NCBI GenBank assembly: GCA_937959395.1
Contig: CALGLR010000015.1
Span: 23,996 to 87,995, forward strand
Reading direction: 5' to 3'
DNA length: 64,000 bases
Source of the DNA: an uncultured Flavobacteriaceae bacterium
GTDB taxonomy: Bacteria; Bacteroidota; Bacteroidia; Flavobacteriales; Flavobacteriaceae
Positions 1 to 9,101 of this stretch are shown in pieces. The translations under genes and the position numbers were made by a program. A model generated the notes under the pieces. It worked only from the letters and a program-made list of their open reading frames with translations, did not search any database and was not told where the DNA came from. Numbering within the stretch: position 1 is the first letter of the stretch; each line of letters opens with the position of its first letter.

Positions 1-1056
1 GTAAGTTTTTTAAAAACCATAAAAGACTATTATTTTATAGCACCTTTTACTTTAGATAGTGTCGCAAAACGACCTCAAGAAACATTAGAAGAAATTAAAG
101 AATACGATTTAATAGTTTCTGCCAAACCAACAGAAGCCTTTAGCGAAGAAGAAAAGCTAGTTCTTGATCAATACACGATGAATGGTGGTAAAAGTCTTTG
201 GTTAATTGATGCTGTAGCCATGGAAAAAGATAGTTTGTATAATGCTTCAGGAAGAAATTTTGCAACTGCTAGAGATCTTAATTTAACCGATTTCTTTTTT
301 AAATATGGTGTACGGATAAACCCAGTTTTAGTAAGTACGCTATACTCTGCTCCTATAACGTTAGCTGTGGGTGAAGGCAGTGAATCTCAATTTCAACATT
401 TGCGCTGGCCCTACTCTCCCCTAGCAAATAGCACTAGCAAACATCCAATTGTAAATAATTTAAATTTAGTAAAGTTTGATTTTGCTAATCAAATAGATAC
501 TTTAAAAAACAACATTTCTAAAACTATTTTATTACAAAGCGGGTCACTTACCAAATTAGAAGGAGCTCCGCGAGAGATTAGTTTAGAAATGGTAACTAAA
601 GACCCACAAAAAGAAACCTTTAATAAAGGTCCTCAAAACCTAGCTGTATTGTTAGAAGGTGAATTTACTTCAGTTTACAACAATAGAATTAAGCCCTTTA
701 AGCTTTCAGAAGAAAAAAATAAAAGTGTTCCTACTAAAATGATTGTTATTGCAGATGGAGATGTTATTAAAAACGAAATTGGAAGAAAAGGACCTGAGGA
801 ATTAGGTTTTGATCGTTGGACTGGAAAATCGTATGGAAACAAAGAATTTTTGCTTAACGCCATTAATTATCTTTTGGATGACGACGGACTTATAAACATT
901 CGTTCTAAAGAAATTAATGTTGCATTTCTTGATCAAGAAAAAATCATAAAAACGAAAACAAAATGGCAACTTATTAATATCCTCCTTCCGCTCTTATTTT
1001 TAGGTGCTTTTGGATTTGTTTTTAATTATCTACGTAGAAAAAAATATTCAAAATAA
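1..1056 (+). CDS. gldG: Gliding-motility ABC-type protein GldG, 3' part
   Basis: The reading frame is open from base 1, so the window cuts into the gene and the 5' end is missing. GldG works with GldF (membrane part) and GldA (ATPase) in an ABC-type complex needed for gliding in Flavobacterium. The visible C-terminal part matches GldG, including the segment ILLQSGSLTKLEGAPREI. It ends with one transmembrane helix (about LINILLPLLFLGAFGFVF) followed by a basic tail, as expected for a protein anchored by its C-terminus with its bulk in the periplasm. gldF should lie just upstream, outside the window. The gene order gldG-dnaN is common in Flavobacteriaceae. An internal ATG at 178 is not the real start. 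Confidence 0.9.
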   Translation, partial: VSFLKTIKDYYFIAPFTLDSVAKRPQETLEEIKEYDLIVSAKPTEAFSEEEKLVLDQYTMNGGKSLWLIDAVAMEKDSLYNASGRNFATARDLNLTDFFFKYGVRINPVLVSTLYSAPITLAVGEGSESQFQHLRWPYSPLANSTSKHPIVNNLNLVKFDFANQIDTLKNNISKTILLQSGSLTKLEGAPREISLEMVTKDPQKETFNKGPQNLAVLLEGEFTSVYNNRIKPFKLSEEKNKSVPTKMIVIADGDVIKNEIGRKGPEELGFDRWTGKSYGNKEFLLNAINYLLDDDGLINIRSKEINVAFLDQEKIIKTKTKWQLINILLPLLFLGAFGFVFNYLRRKKYSK

Positions 1057-1110
1057 TAGTATTGCTTCTTCTTAAACTCTTGCTTTTTTAACAAAAAACA
1101 TGTTAATAAG

Positions 1111-1146
1111 TTTGTTTCTGTTTTAGACGCTTTAGCGATATATTTG
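1111..1146 (+). promoter_or_regulatory. Probable dnaN promoter
   Basis: TATATTTG at 1139-1146 is a perfect match to the Bacteroidota -7 element TAnnTTTG, 25 bases upstream of the dnaN ATG. A TTTG at 1111-1114 could be the -33 element; the 24-base spacing is slightly long. It would give dnaN transcription independent of the gld operon. Confidence 0.6.
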
Positions 1147-1171
1147 TATTAATTAATCTGACATCTACACA

Positions 1172-2290
1172 ATGAAATTTATAGTATCAAGCACATATTT
1201 ATTAAAACAATTGCAAGTTTTAGGAGGCGTTATTAATAGCTCAAACACATTACCTATTTTAGATAATTTTCTTTTTGAATTAGATAAAAATAAATTAACG
1301 GTTTCTGCTAGCGATCTAGAAACAACAATGTCTACAACTTTAGATGTAGAAAGTGACGAAAACGGTAATGTGGCTATTCCTGCTCGTTTGTTATTAGATA
1401 CTTTAAAAACATTTCCAGAACAACCTCTAACATTTGTTATAGAGGAAAACAATACTATAGAAATTAGCTCAAACCATGGTAAGTATGCATTAGCATATGC
1501 CGATGGTAAAGAGTTTCCTAAGGCTGTAGAACTAGAAGATCCTAGCTCTACTACAATAGCAGGGAATATATTAGCTACTGCCATTAGCAAAACTATTTTT
1601 GCTGCCGGTAATGATGATTTAAGACCAGTAATGAGCGGTGTGTTTTTTCAATTCTCAACAGATAACTTAACTTTTGTAGCTACAGATGCGCATAAACTTG
1701 TAAAATACACAAGAGAAGATGTTAGCGCTTCTCAAGTAGCAGAGTTTATTATGCCAAAGAAACCATTAACACTTTTAAAAGGAATTTTAGGAGCAAGCGA
1801 TGAAGACATTACTATAGAGTATAATGAATCTAATGCAAAATTCACTTTTGACAATACAATATTAATATGTCGCTTAATTGATGGAAAATATCCAAATTAT
1901 GAAGCGGTAATTCCTAAAGAGAATCCTAATGTATTAAGCATAGATAGAACACAGTTTTTAAACTCTGTTAAGCGTGTGAGTATATTCTCAAATAAAACAA
2001 CACACCAGATACGTTTAAAAATTGCTGGAGCAGAGTTAAATATTTCTGCAGAAGATATCGATTATAGCAATAAAGCAGAAGAACGTTTAACTTGCGATTA
2101 TCAAGGTGATGATATGCAAATTGGTTTCAACTCTCGTTTCTTAACAGAAATGCTTAATAATCTTAATTCTACAGATGTTCAGCTAGAAATGAGTATGCCA
2201 AATAGAGCTGGGATATTAACCCCAGTAGATGGCGTTGAAGAAGGAGAACATGTTACCATGCTGGTTATGCCAGTAATGCTGAATAGTTAA
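1172..2290 (+). CDS. dnaN: DNA polymerase III subunit beta (sliding clamp)
   Basis: This is the ring-shaped processivity clamp that tethers the replicative polymerase to DNA. At 372 aa it has normal length, with the three repeated clamp domains (about residues 1-125, 130-245 and 247-370). The start MKFIVSSTYLLKQLQ is the usual flavobacterial one and the C-terminus ends in the expected VMPVMLNS (family form: hydrophobic strand with MPM/MPV). A good -7 promoter lies just upstream and a hairpin terminator follows, so it looks monocistronic. Essential housekeeping gene; nothing unusual. Confidence 0.97.
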   Translation: MKFIVSSTYLLKQLQVLGGVINSSNTLPILDNFLFELDKNKLTVSASDLETTMSTTLDVESDENGNVAIPARLLLDTLKTFPEQPLTFVIEENNTIEISSNHGKYALAYADGKEFPKAVELEDPSSTTIAGNILATAISKTIFAAGNDDLRPVMSGVFFQFSTDNLTFVATDAHKLVKYTREDVSASQVAEFIMPKKPLTLLKGILGASDEDITIEYNESNAKFTFDNTILICRLIDGKYPNYEAVIPKENPNVLSIDRTQFLNSVKRVSIFSNKTTHQIRLKIAGAELNISAEDIDYSNKAEERLTCDYQGDDMQIGFNSRFLTEMLNNLNSTDVQLEMSMPNRAGILTPVDGVEEGEHVTMLVMPVMLNS

Positions 2291-2325
2291 GCTATTATAA
2301 AAACAAATACATTACTATATTTACT

Positions 2326-2356
2326 AAAACCACAATTAAAATTGTGGTTTTTTGGT
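2326..2356 (+). terminator. Rho-independent terminator of dnaN
   Basis: AAAACCACAATT (2326-2337) pairs with AATTGTGGTTTT (2340-2351) and runs into a T-rich tract. It sits 36 bases after the dnaN stop codon. It also shows that a possible TTG start for the next gene at 2342 is spurious. Confidence 0.8.
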
Positions 2357-2383
2357 TTAAAAACTTACTGTAAATCGTTTATA

Positions 2384-2896
2384 ATGCAAATACAAACAAG
2401 TATACTACAAGATATAGATATTATTTTTGAACTATATGACAAAGCTATTACCTACCAAAAAGAACGCTACAGACTTCATTGGCCAGTATTTAAACGTACT
2501 CTTGTCGAAAATGAAATTAAAGAAAAACGCCAGTTCAAAATTGTAATTAATAATAGTGTAGTTTGTGTATTTGCTATTACTTATGAGGATCCATTTATAT
2601 GGGAAGAAAAAAATAAAGATACTGCAGTTTACATTCACCGTATTGCAACACATCCAAATTTTAGAGGACAAAATTTTGTTTCTCAAATTGTAGAATGGGC
2701 AAAAAACCACGCTATTAAAAATAATAAAGATTTTGTACGATTAGATACTACTGGAGAAAATAAAAAGCTTATTACTCACTATTGTAAAAGTGGGTTTTCT
2801 TTTCTTGGCATGATTTATTTAAAAAGTACAACTCATCTACCAAAACACTATCAAAACGGAGAACCTGTATGCTTATTTGAGATTAAAACTAGATAG
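2384..2896 (+). CDS. GNAT family N-acetyltransferase
   Basis: A predicted acetyl-CoA-dependent acyltransferase of 170 aa with unknown substrate. The central GNAT motif A region is visible as YIHRIATHPNFRGQNFVSQI, although the usual glycine-rich R-G-x-G-x-G is R-G-Q-N-F-V here, which may alter acetyl-CoA pyrophosphate binding. The late strand YCKSGFSFLGMIYL matches the family end. The ATG at 2384 (MQIQTSILQDIDII) is preferred; the frame extends upstream to a TTG at 2342, but that lies in the dnaN terminator. It appears to be a single-gene unit. Confidence 0.8.
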   Translation: MQIQTSILQDIDIIFELYDKAITYQKERYRLHWPVFKRTLVENEIKEKRQFKIVINNSVVCVFAITYEDPFIWEEKNKDTAVYIHRIATHPNFRGQNFVSQIVEWAKNHAIKNNKDFVRLDTTGENKKLITHYCKSGFSFLGMIYLKSTTHLPKHYQNGEPVCLFEIKTR

Positions 2897-3009
2897 TAGT
2901 TTAATTCGTACAAAGTGATGAATAATCAGATAAAACGTTTAAAAAACATGCTTAAATACAAAATTAAATGCACTTAATCGATAAAAAAAGCATTTCAGCT
3001 ATTAAATGA

Positions 3010-3039
3010 TTGTTCTCAGAATCTAAAAATTTAACTTAG
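3010..3039 (+). promoter_or_regulatory. Probable promoter of the receiver-TonB receptor-kinase operon
   Basis: TTG (3010-3012), a 19-base spacer and TAACTTAG (3032-3039, one mismatch to TAnnTTTG) precede the ATG at 3068 by 28 bases. Spacing fits the Bacteroidota consensus. Confidence 0.5.
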
Positions 3040-3067
3040 CATTGCTGACCCCAAAAACTCCCTAACC

Positions 3068-3499
3068 ATGACAAAGACTATCGAATGCGTTCTATTAATT
3101 GATGATGATGTTGCAACAAACTTTTACAACAAAAGAGTAATAGACAAACACGAAAAATTTAAAGAAATAGTTATTGCTAACAGTGCTCGAAAAGCACTAT
3201 TTTATTTACTAGAATCTTCACTAGGCAAATGTAAAAAGCCTAGTATTATTTTCTTAGATATTAACATGCCAGGCATGAATGGTTGGGAATTTTTACAAGA
3301 ATATAAAGAACTAGATGAAACAATTACTCATGATATCAAATTAATAATGCTAACAACATCTAATAGTATAGATGATTATAATAAATCATTAACCTATGAT
3401 TTAGTAAATGATTTTATAAACAAACCATTATCCGGAGATTTACTAGATAATTTAATTGAAACTCACTATAATGTTATAAATAATAGAAAAATAATTTAA
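3068..3499 (+). CDS. Stand-alone response regulator receiver
   Basis: A CheY/Rcp1-like single receiver domain of 143 aa with no output domain. All phosphorylation residues are present: an acidic cluster LIDDD near residue 12, phospho-acceptor D64 in FLDINMPGMNGW, T96 and K119 in NKPL. It is the first gene of a same-strand run with a second receiver, a TonB-dependent receptor and a histidine kinase that lacks its own receiver, so it is a natural phospho-acceptor for that kinase. The output must be by protein contact; the target is not visible here. Confidence 0.85.
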   Translation: MTKTIECVLLIDDDVATNFYNKRVIDKHEKFKEIVIANSARKALFYLLESSLGKCKKPSIIFLDINMPGMNGWEFLQEYKELDETITHDIKLIMLTTSNSIDDYNKSLTYDLVNDFINKPLSGDLLDNLIETHYNVINNRKII

Positions 3500-3539
3500 A
3501 CAAAAAGCAATTTTTTAGTCCCAAAAAAACCTCAAACTT

Positions 3540-3938
3540 ATGAATACTCAAACTTATAATTTTTTATTGGTAGATGACAATAACGCTACTAATTTTTTAA
3601 ACAAAATGATTCTTAAAAAATCAGGACTAGCAAGTACAGTTACTATAGCCAAAAATGGTTTAGAAGCCATAAATATTGTTAAAGAAAACACTCCCGACTA
3701 CATTTTTCTAGATATAAATATGCCTGTTATGAACGGCTGGCAGTTTCTTGAAACTTATGAAAAATTAAATTTGGAATTTAAAAATAGTACTATTATTCTT
3801 ATGATAAGTGAAAAGCTAGATAAAGAAACCCTTACAATGGCTAGAACTAAATATGAATTAATAGAATATAATAATAAAATATTAAATAATACTTTTTTAG
3901 ATAACTTGATTGATACTAATTTAGTACATTTAGCCTAA
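3540..3938 (+). CDS. Second stand-alone receiver, partly degenerate
   Basis: A 132-aa paralogue of the preceding receiver, 40 bases downstream. It keeps the LVDDN acidic start, the phospho-acceptor D58 in FLDINMPVMNGW and a serine in place of threonine (LMISEKL). The usual lysine-proline near the C-terminus is replaced by NNKIL, so phosphorylation or the conformational switch may be weaker. It may act as a phosphate sink or as a constitutive binding partner. Family assignment is secure; the functional difference is inference. Confidence 0.8.
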   Translation: MNTQTYNFLLVDDNNATNFLNKMILKKSGLASTVTIAKNGLEAINIVKENTPDYIFLDINMPVMNGWQFLETYEKLNLEFKNSTIILMISEKLDKETLTMARTKYELIEYNNKILNNTFLDNLIDTNLVHLA

Positions 3939-4001
3939 CAACTAATTTAATAAGCAGGACAGATTCAATCCTAAATTTTGTCTTTAAAAAATACTTAATT
4001 T

Positions 4002-6779
4002 GTGTATTCTATAATCCCTCTTAGACATAAGATTAGAGTATCATTTATTGAGATAATATTGAAGTTTTCTTACATAAAAAAAAGAATTATTCTTCTATTA
4101 TTTATCTTATTTAATGTAACTTTATTTTCTCAAAATTCTAGCCCTAGAGCTACTATTAGTGGTATCGTTTCTGATCAATTTGGCGCTTTACCTGGATCTA
4201 AAATCTCAATAGAAGGAACCAATCTAATTACGACTACAGATGTTAATGGCGCTTTTTCTTTTTCTGTAGATGAAGGCGATTATGTTATTACAGCCTCTTT
4301 TGTAATGTACAAATCGCAATCGATTTCTGCCATAGCTAGAGTGGGACAAACTACAGAAGTAAATTTTACATTAAAAACAAGTTTTTCTATTGATGAAGCT
4401 GTATCCATAGGTTCTAGAGGTAATCCAACTTCTATTTTAAAAACAATAGTTCCTGTAGATGTTTTTTCAAATAAAGAATTAAATAATTCATCGCAATTAG
4501 AGCTTTCTCAAGTTTTACATTATTTAATACCCTCTTTTCATTCTACGCACCAAACAATTTCTGATGGTACAGACCATGTAGACCCTGCTACATTACGTGG
4601 TTTAGGTCCAGATCAAGTTTTAGTATTAGTAAATGGGAAAAGAAGACATAATAGTGCATTACTAAATGTGAATGGTACTATTGGAAAAGGTACTGTAGGC
4701 ACCGATTTTAATGCCATTCCTTTGGCTTCAATAGATAGAATTGAAGTATTACGAGACGGTGCAACGTCACATTACGGATCAGATGCCATTGCTGGAGTTA
4801 TTAATATTGTATTAAAAAACCAAGCTAATGCTACAGATATTGATGTTAGGGGAAGAATTAACAATGAAGGAGATGGTGAATCCACGAATTTCTCTGCTAA
4901 TTTTGGTTTAAAGATTGGAAAAAAAGGATTTATAAATCTTACAGGAGAGTTTAGAGAACGAGGCGCTACAAACAGAGCAGGAAACTATACTGGTCATGTT
5001 TATTCTGATGACCCAACTGAAGACGCATTACTTATTCAACAAAATAATTTCTTCTCAAAGACCGGCTTTAAAAACAATAGAGTGATGGAAATTGGTAGTG
5101 CAGAAACCCAAAACTTATCTCTCTTTTTTAATAGTGAGATTCCTTTATCTGATACTTCTGGTTTTTATTTACATGGCGGAAGAAATTATAGAGAAGGTAT
5201 AGCAAAAGGGTTTTATAGATTCCCAAAAAATAAAGATCGTGTTGTTTTAGATATATTTCCAAATGGATTCTCTCCAGAAATTCAAACAGACATTAGAGAT
5301 GATGCCATAGTAGCTGGTTTCGAAGGTATTAAAAACGGTTGGAAATTAGATTTTAGCCATAGTATTGGGTCTAATGGCTTAGATTACACAATTAACAATT
5401 CTAATAACGCATCTTTGGGAATTGCATCACCTAAAACGTTCTATTCTGGCGGATTTGCTTACAGACAAAATACTACAAATTTTGATGCTTCTAAATCTTT
5501 CGATTGGTTGAAAGGTATTAATGTTGCTTTTGGAGGTGAAATTAGAGTAGAAAATTATGAAATTATAGCAGGAGAAGAAGATTCTTATATAAATGGAGGT
5601 GAAACCTATATTGATGATGCAGGTATAGAACAACCTAAAATACCAGGAGTACAAGTATTTCCGGGGATTCAACCAGAAAACGAACTAAGTCGATTTAGAA
5701 CAAATAGTTCTTTATATGCAGATATAGAAACCTCATTAACTGATGCTTTTATAATAAATACTGCTGCACGTTATGAAGCTTATAATGATTTTGGAGGGCA
5801 AGCGATATGGAAATTGTCTGGACTTTATTTGCTTAATGAAAATTTAAGTTTAAGAGCTGGTTATTCAACTGGTTTTAGAGCCCCTTCTTTACACCAAGTG
5901 TTCTTTCAAAATATTAGCTCACAATTTATAAATGGAGAAATTGTGCAAGTAGGAACTTTTAATAATGAAAGCTCTGTTGCTAATGAAGCTTTTCGTATTG
6001 GAAAATTAAAACCAGAACTATCTAAACACATTAGTATTGGTGTTAGTGGTAAAATAAAAGATAATTGGACTTATTCTTTCGATTATTATAATATAAATAT
6101 TGAAGATAGAATTGTTCTTTCAGGGCGTTTTGCTGAAGGTTACGAAACCATTCTTGCGCCTTTTAATGTAGGTGCAGCACAATTCTTTACAAACGCTATA
6201 GATTCTAAAACTTCTGGAGTAGACTTGGCTGTTAATTATAAATATAACCTTGGGAATGGAGAATTAAATGCTTCATTAGCCGGGAATTTCACAAGAACCA
6301 AGGTAGATGGACCAATTAAAGTCACTTCTGCACTTTTAAATCAAGAAAATGTGTTATTCAATAGAGAAGAAATTGGTCGTGTTGAATCTGCTCAACCCAA
6401 TTATAAAATAAATAGTTTAATTTCATACGAATGGAAGAAATATAAAGTTAATATGAGAAATAACTATTTTGGAGAAGTAATATACATACATCCTGAGGAT
6501 GAATTGTCTTCAAATTGGGTTGTAAATAATTTAACAGGCCAAAAAGAAACGAGAGATCAAACGTTTACTCCAAAATTAGTTACAGATTTGGGGTTTACCT
6601 ATCAAGCTTTAGATTTCTTAAAAATAACTGTTGGAGGAAATAACATTTTTAATGTTTATCCAGATAAACATAAACATTCATCAAATATAAATAATGGTAA
6701 TTTCGTTTATAGTAGACGCGTACAACAATTTGGAGTAAATGGCGCCAATTTCTATACACGAATAATGATGCGTTTATAA
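4002..6779 (+). CDS. TonB-dependent outer-membrane receptor
   Basis: An outer-membrane gated channel driven by TonB, about 925 aa. After the signal peptide come a carboxypeptidase-regulatory-like beta domain (GIVSDQFGALPGSKISIEG), the plug (about residues 125-270: DVFSNKELNNSS, LVNGKRRHNSALL, IEVLRDGATSHYGSDAIAG) and a beta-barrel ending in YTRIMMRL. No SusD partner is adjacent, so it is not a glycan SusCD pair; siderophore, vitamin or other ligand cannot be told. The listed start is a GTG. A TTG at 4059 would start neatly before the signal peptide (FSYIKKRIILLLFILF) and may be the real start. Its stop overlaps the start of the kinase gene by one base, implying coupled translation. Confidence 0.9.
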   Translation: MYSIIPLRHKIRVSFIEIILKFSYIKKRIILLLFILFNVTLFSQNSSPRATISGIVSDQFGALPGSKISIEGTNLITTTDVNGAFSFSVDEGDYVITASFVMYKSQSISAIARVGQTTEVNFTLKTSFSIDEAVSIGSRGNPTSILKTIVPVDVFSNKELNNSSQLELSQVLHYLIPSFHSTHQTISDGTDHVDPATLRGLGPDQVLVLVNGKRRHNSALLNVNGTIGKGTVGTDFNAIPLASIDRIEVLRDGATSHYGSDAIAGVINIVLKNQANATDIDVRGRINNEGDGESTNFSANFGLKIGKKGFINLTGEFRERGATNRAGNYTGHVYSDDPTEDALLIQQNNFFSKTGFKNNRVMEIGSAETQNLSLFFNSEIPLSDTSGFYLHGGRNYREGIAKGFYRFPKNKDRVVLDIFPNGFSPEIQTDIRDDAIVAGFEGIKNGWKLDFSHSIGSNGLDYTINNSNNASLGIASPKTFYSGGFAYRQNTTNFDASKSFDWLKGINVAFGGEIRVENYEIIAGEEDSYINGGETYIDDAGIEQPKIPGVQVFPGIQPENELSRFRTNSSLYADIETSLTDAFIINTAARYEAYNDFGGQAIWKLSGLYLLNENLSLRAGYSTGFRAPSLHQVFFQNISSQFINGEIVQVGTFNNESSVANEAFRIGKLKPELSKHISIGVSGKIKDNWTYSFDYYNINIEDRIVLSGRFAEGYETILAPFNVGAAQFFTNAIDSKTSGVDLAVNYKYNLGNGELNASLAGNFTRTKVDGPIKVTSALLNQENVLFNREEIGRVESAQPNYKINSLISYEWKKYKVNMRNNYFGEVIYIHPEDELSSNWVVNNLTGQKETRDQTFTPKLVTDLGFTYQALDFLKITVGGNNIFNVYPDKHKHSSNINNGNFVYSRRVQQFGVNGANFYTRIMMRL

Positions 6780-8629
6780 TGAATGCTATATTTTACAGAT
6801 CGAATCAATTTTTAAAATCTACAATTAAATTTATTTTAATTGTATTGGTATTACTGACTTCTATTAATACTAAAGCTCAAGAAGAAAATAATGAACAAGT
6901 AAAACGACTACAACGTTCTATTTTTATTTTCACTTTTGCACAACAAATACAATGGGAAAATAGTGAATCGTTTAATACTTTTAAAATTGGAGTATTGGGT
7001 AATGATCGTACTTATATAGATCTTAAAGGCTTATCTCAAAAACGAAAAATTCAGAATAAAAAAGTTTCTGTAAGCCGATTTAACGCTGTTAAAGACATTA
7101 ATGACGTCCAGCTATTATATGTTAATAAACAACTTAGCTTTGATATAGACTATATACTTAGTAAAATATCTGGTAAAAACATTCTTTTAATATCTGAAGA
7201 TTACAATTTTAATTCATCCATGATAAACATTGTAAATGTTGGAAATTCATTTGAGTATGAAATTAATTCAGAATTACTTAAACAAGAAAACTTTAAAGTC
7301 GCTAATGCTTTAAAGGCTTCTGCTGTTTCTAATTCTCAAAAGTGGAAAGATCTATATCAAGCTACAGAACAATCTTTAAATGAAGTAAAAAAAGAAAATG
7401 AGCAAAAAGAGAAAATCATAAAAACAAAAGAAGTCTTAATCAAAACAAAAGATGAAGCGATTAATATACAACAAGAAAAGATTAGCACTCAAGATTCAAA
7501 ACTAGATACTTTTAAACTCAAGGTTTCAAAACAAAACCAATCCATAAATGAGTTAGGAGATCTTAATTTACTTCAGCAAAAAAAATTCGAAGAAAAATTA
7601 GTTTTAGAACGCAAGCTAAACGATACCATTAAGGCACAAATTAAGCTAGCAAATAAACAAAAAGAAGCTATAGAATCTAGTCGTTTAAAAATTGATGAGC
7701 AAACTAAATACTTAAAAACACAAAGTTTAGAAATTGAAAACAATAAATTAATACTTAAGAGTAAAGAAGAAAAAATAAAAAGACAACAAACGATAAACTA
7801 TTTATTAGGTTTTCTGGTATTATTAACCATTATAGGAGGGTTTTTAATGTATAAAAACTATCGTACTGAAAAAAAATTAGCTACAGCTTTAGACGAAAAG
7901 AATAAAGCTATCGAAGAAAACTCGAAATTAATTAAGGCTAAAAATGAAGAATTAGAACAATTCGCTTACATCGCTAGTCATGATTTAAAAGAACCTTTAG
8001 TTACTATTTCTGGTTTAATTACGCTATTACAAGAAGACTACGATCCATTGCTTGATGAAACAGGAAAGAAAACATTAGAATACATTAGTAAATCTAGTGA
8101 TAGAATGAAAGATTTAGTAGATGCCCTTTTAGATTATTCTAGACTAGGAAAAACTAAAGAACACACTGAAGTAAATTGTAACGAACTTGTTAATACCATA
8201 AAATCTGATTTAGCCAATATAATTGAGCGAACGCAATCAACACTAAATATTAATAAACTACCAATTGTTGAAGGTTCTCAAGTCGAGTTACGGTTACTTT
8301 TTCAAAACTTAATTAGTAACGGAATTAAATTTGTGAAACCTGGTGTGAAACCAATAATAGAAATTAATTGTGTAAAGAAAAACGATGATAACGACAAATC
8401 GAAATCGTTTTGGGAATTCTCAATTAAAGATAATGGTATTGGTATAGCCGAAAAGCATAAAGAAAAGATCTTTTCAATTTTTCAAAGGTTACACTCTAGA
8501 GAGGAGTATGAAGGAACAGGAATTGGTTTAGCACATTGTAAAAGAATCATTGAAGCACATAACGGAAGAATTAGACTAGAATCGGAAGTTGGTATAGGTA
8601 CTACTTTTTATATCTCTATTCCTGCTTAA
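6779..8629 (+). CDS. YfiR-domain sensor histidine kinase
   Basis: A membrane histidine kinase of 616 aa. Order: signal peptide (1-33), periplasmic YfiR/DUF4154-like domain (about 38-170), a long coiled coil (about 185-335), one transmembrane helix (YLLGFLVLLTIIGGFLMY, about 339-356), a HisKA domain with H401 in ASHDLKEPL, and a HATPase domain with N514 (NLISNGIKF), DNGIGI and GTGIGLAHCKRI. It has no receiver of its own. Translational coupling to the TonB receptor suggests that the YfiR domain reads the state or cargo of that receptor and signals to the two upstream receivers. The domain calls are firm; the circuit is inference. Confidence 0.87.
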   Translation: MNAIFYRSNQFLKSTIKFILIVLVLLTSINTKAQEENNEQVKRLQRSIFIFTFAQQIQWENSESFNTFKIGVLGNDRTYIDLKGLSQKRKIQNKKVSVSRFNAVKDINDVQLLYVNKQLSFDIDYILSKISGKNILLISEDYNFNSSMINIVNVGNSFEYEINSELLKQENFKVANALKASAVSNSQKWKDLYQATEQSLNEVKKENEQKEKIIKTKEVLIKTKDEAINIQQEKISTQDSKLDTFKLKVSKQNQSINELGDLNLLQQKKFEEKLVLERKLNDTIKAQIKLANKQKEAIESSRLKIDEQTKYLKTQSLEIENNKLILKSKEEKIKRQQTINYLLGFLVLLTIIGGFLMYKNYRTEKKLATALDEKNKAIEENSKLIKAKNEELEQFAYIASHDLKEPLVTISGLITLLQEDYDPLLDETGKKTLEYISKSSDRMKDLVDALLDYSRLGKTKEHTEVNCNELVNTIKSDLANIIERTQSTLNINKLPIVEGSQVELRLLFQNLISNGIKFVKPGVKPIIEINCVKKNDDNDKSKSFWEFSIKDNGIGIAEKHKEKIFSIFQRLHSREEYEGTGIGLAHCKRIIEAHNGRIRLESEVGIGTTFYISIPA

Positions 8630-8632
8630 TAA

Positions 8633-8658
8633 AAAACGCGTACTAAAAGCACGCGTTT
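8633..8658 (-). terminator. Terminator after the DUF4870 gene
   Basis: AAACGCGT and ACGCGTTT pair across a 9-base loop. On the minus strand the stem is followed by TTTTTT, so it mainly ends minus-strand transcription from the DUF4870 gene; the convergent kinase gene stops 3 bases away and may share it. Confidence 0.7.
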
Positions 8659-8684
8659 CACCTTATCTTAAAAAAGTAAAATCA

Positions 8685-9032
8685 TTAACTAATAAAATTA
8701 AAAGATAAAGGGTAACTTGTTTCTTCTCCATTACTGGCCTTTATAGCATTTATAATTGGAAAAGCTATTGCTATTAATCCTAATAAAACGAATCCTAAGA
8801 TCCCTAATCCAAATAATAGAATTAATGGCACGCAAATAAAGGCGTATGCTATTAAACTTAATTGAAAATTAATTATTTGTTTACCATGGTTGTCCATTTT
8901 AAGAACACTCTCTTTTTGAGTTACCCATATTACTAATGGTATTAATAAACTACCAAAACCTGTAAGTAAGGTTATTAATTGGCTTAAATGGGTAACAACT
9001 AGTAATTGTTTGTCTTCACGCATCATATTCAT
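8685..9032 (-). CDS. DUF4870 small membrane protein
   Basis: A 115-aa integral membrane protein of the DUF4870 (Tic20-like) family. Three hydrophobic helices are visible: THLSQLITLLTGFGSLLIPL, IINFQLSLIAYAFICVPLIL and LGFVLLGLIAIAFPIINAI. The family signature around HGKQIINFQLSL is present. The function is unknown. The start is ambiguous between MNM and the following methionine. Confidence 0.8.
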   Translation of the reverse strand: MNMMREDKQLLVVTHLSQLITLLTGFGSLLIPLVIWVTQKESVLKMDNHGKQIINFQLSLIAYAFICVPLILLFGLGILGFVLLGLIAIAFPIINAIKASNGEETSYPLSFNFIS

Positions 9033-9101
9033 AGATTTATTGATTGATACTTATATGACGGTCAACGACTTGAATTGTTACATTTTTTTTGAAATTATTT
9101 T

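Noticed and set aside
1165..1590. Minus-strand frame of 141 aa opposite dnaN
   Set aside because: It lies wholly antisense to dnaN, with no independent support.
2342..2383. Upstream TTG start for the GNAT gene
   Set aside because: It lies in the dnaN terminator, and the added residues are not family-like; ATG at 2384 is better.
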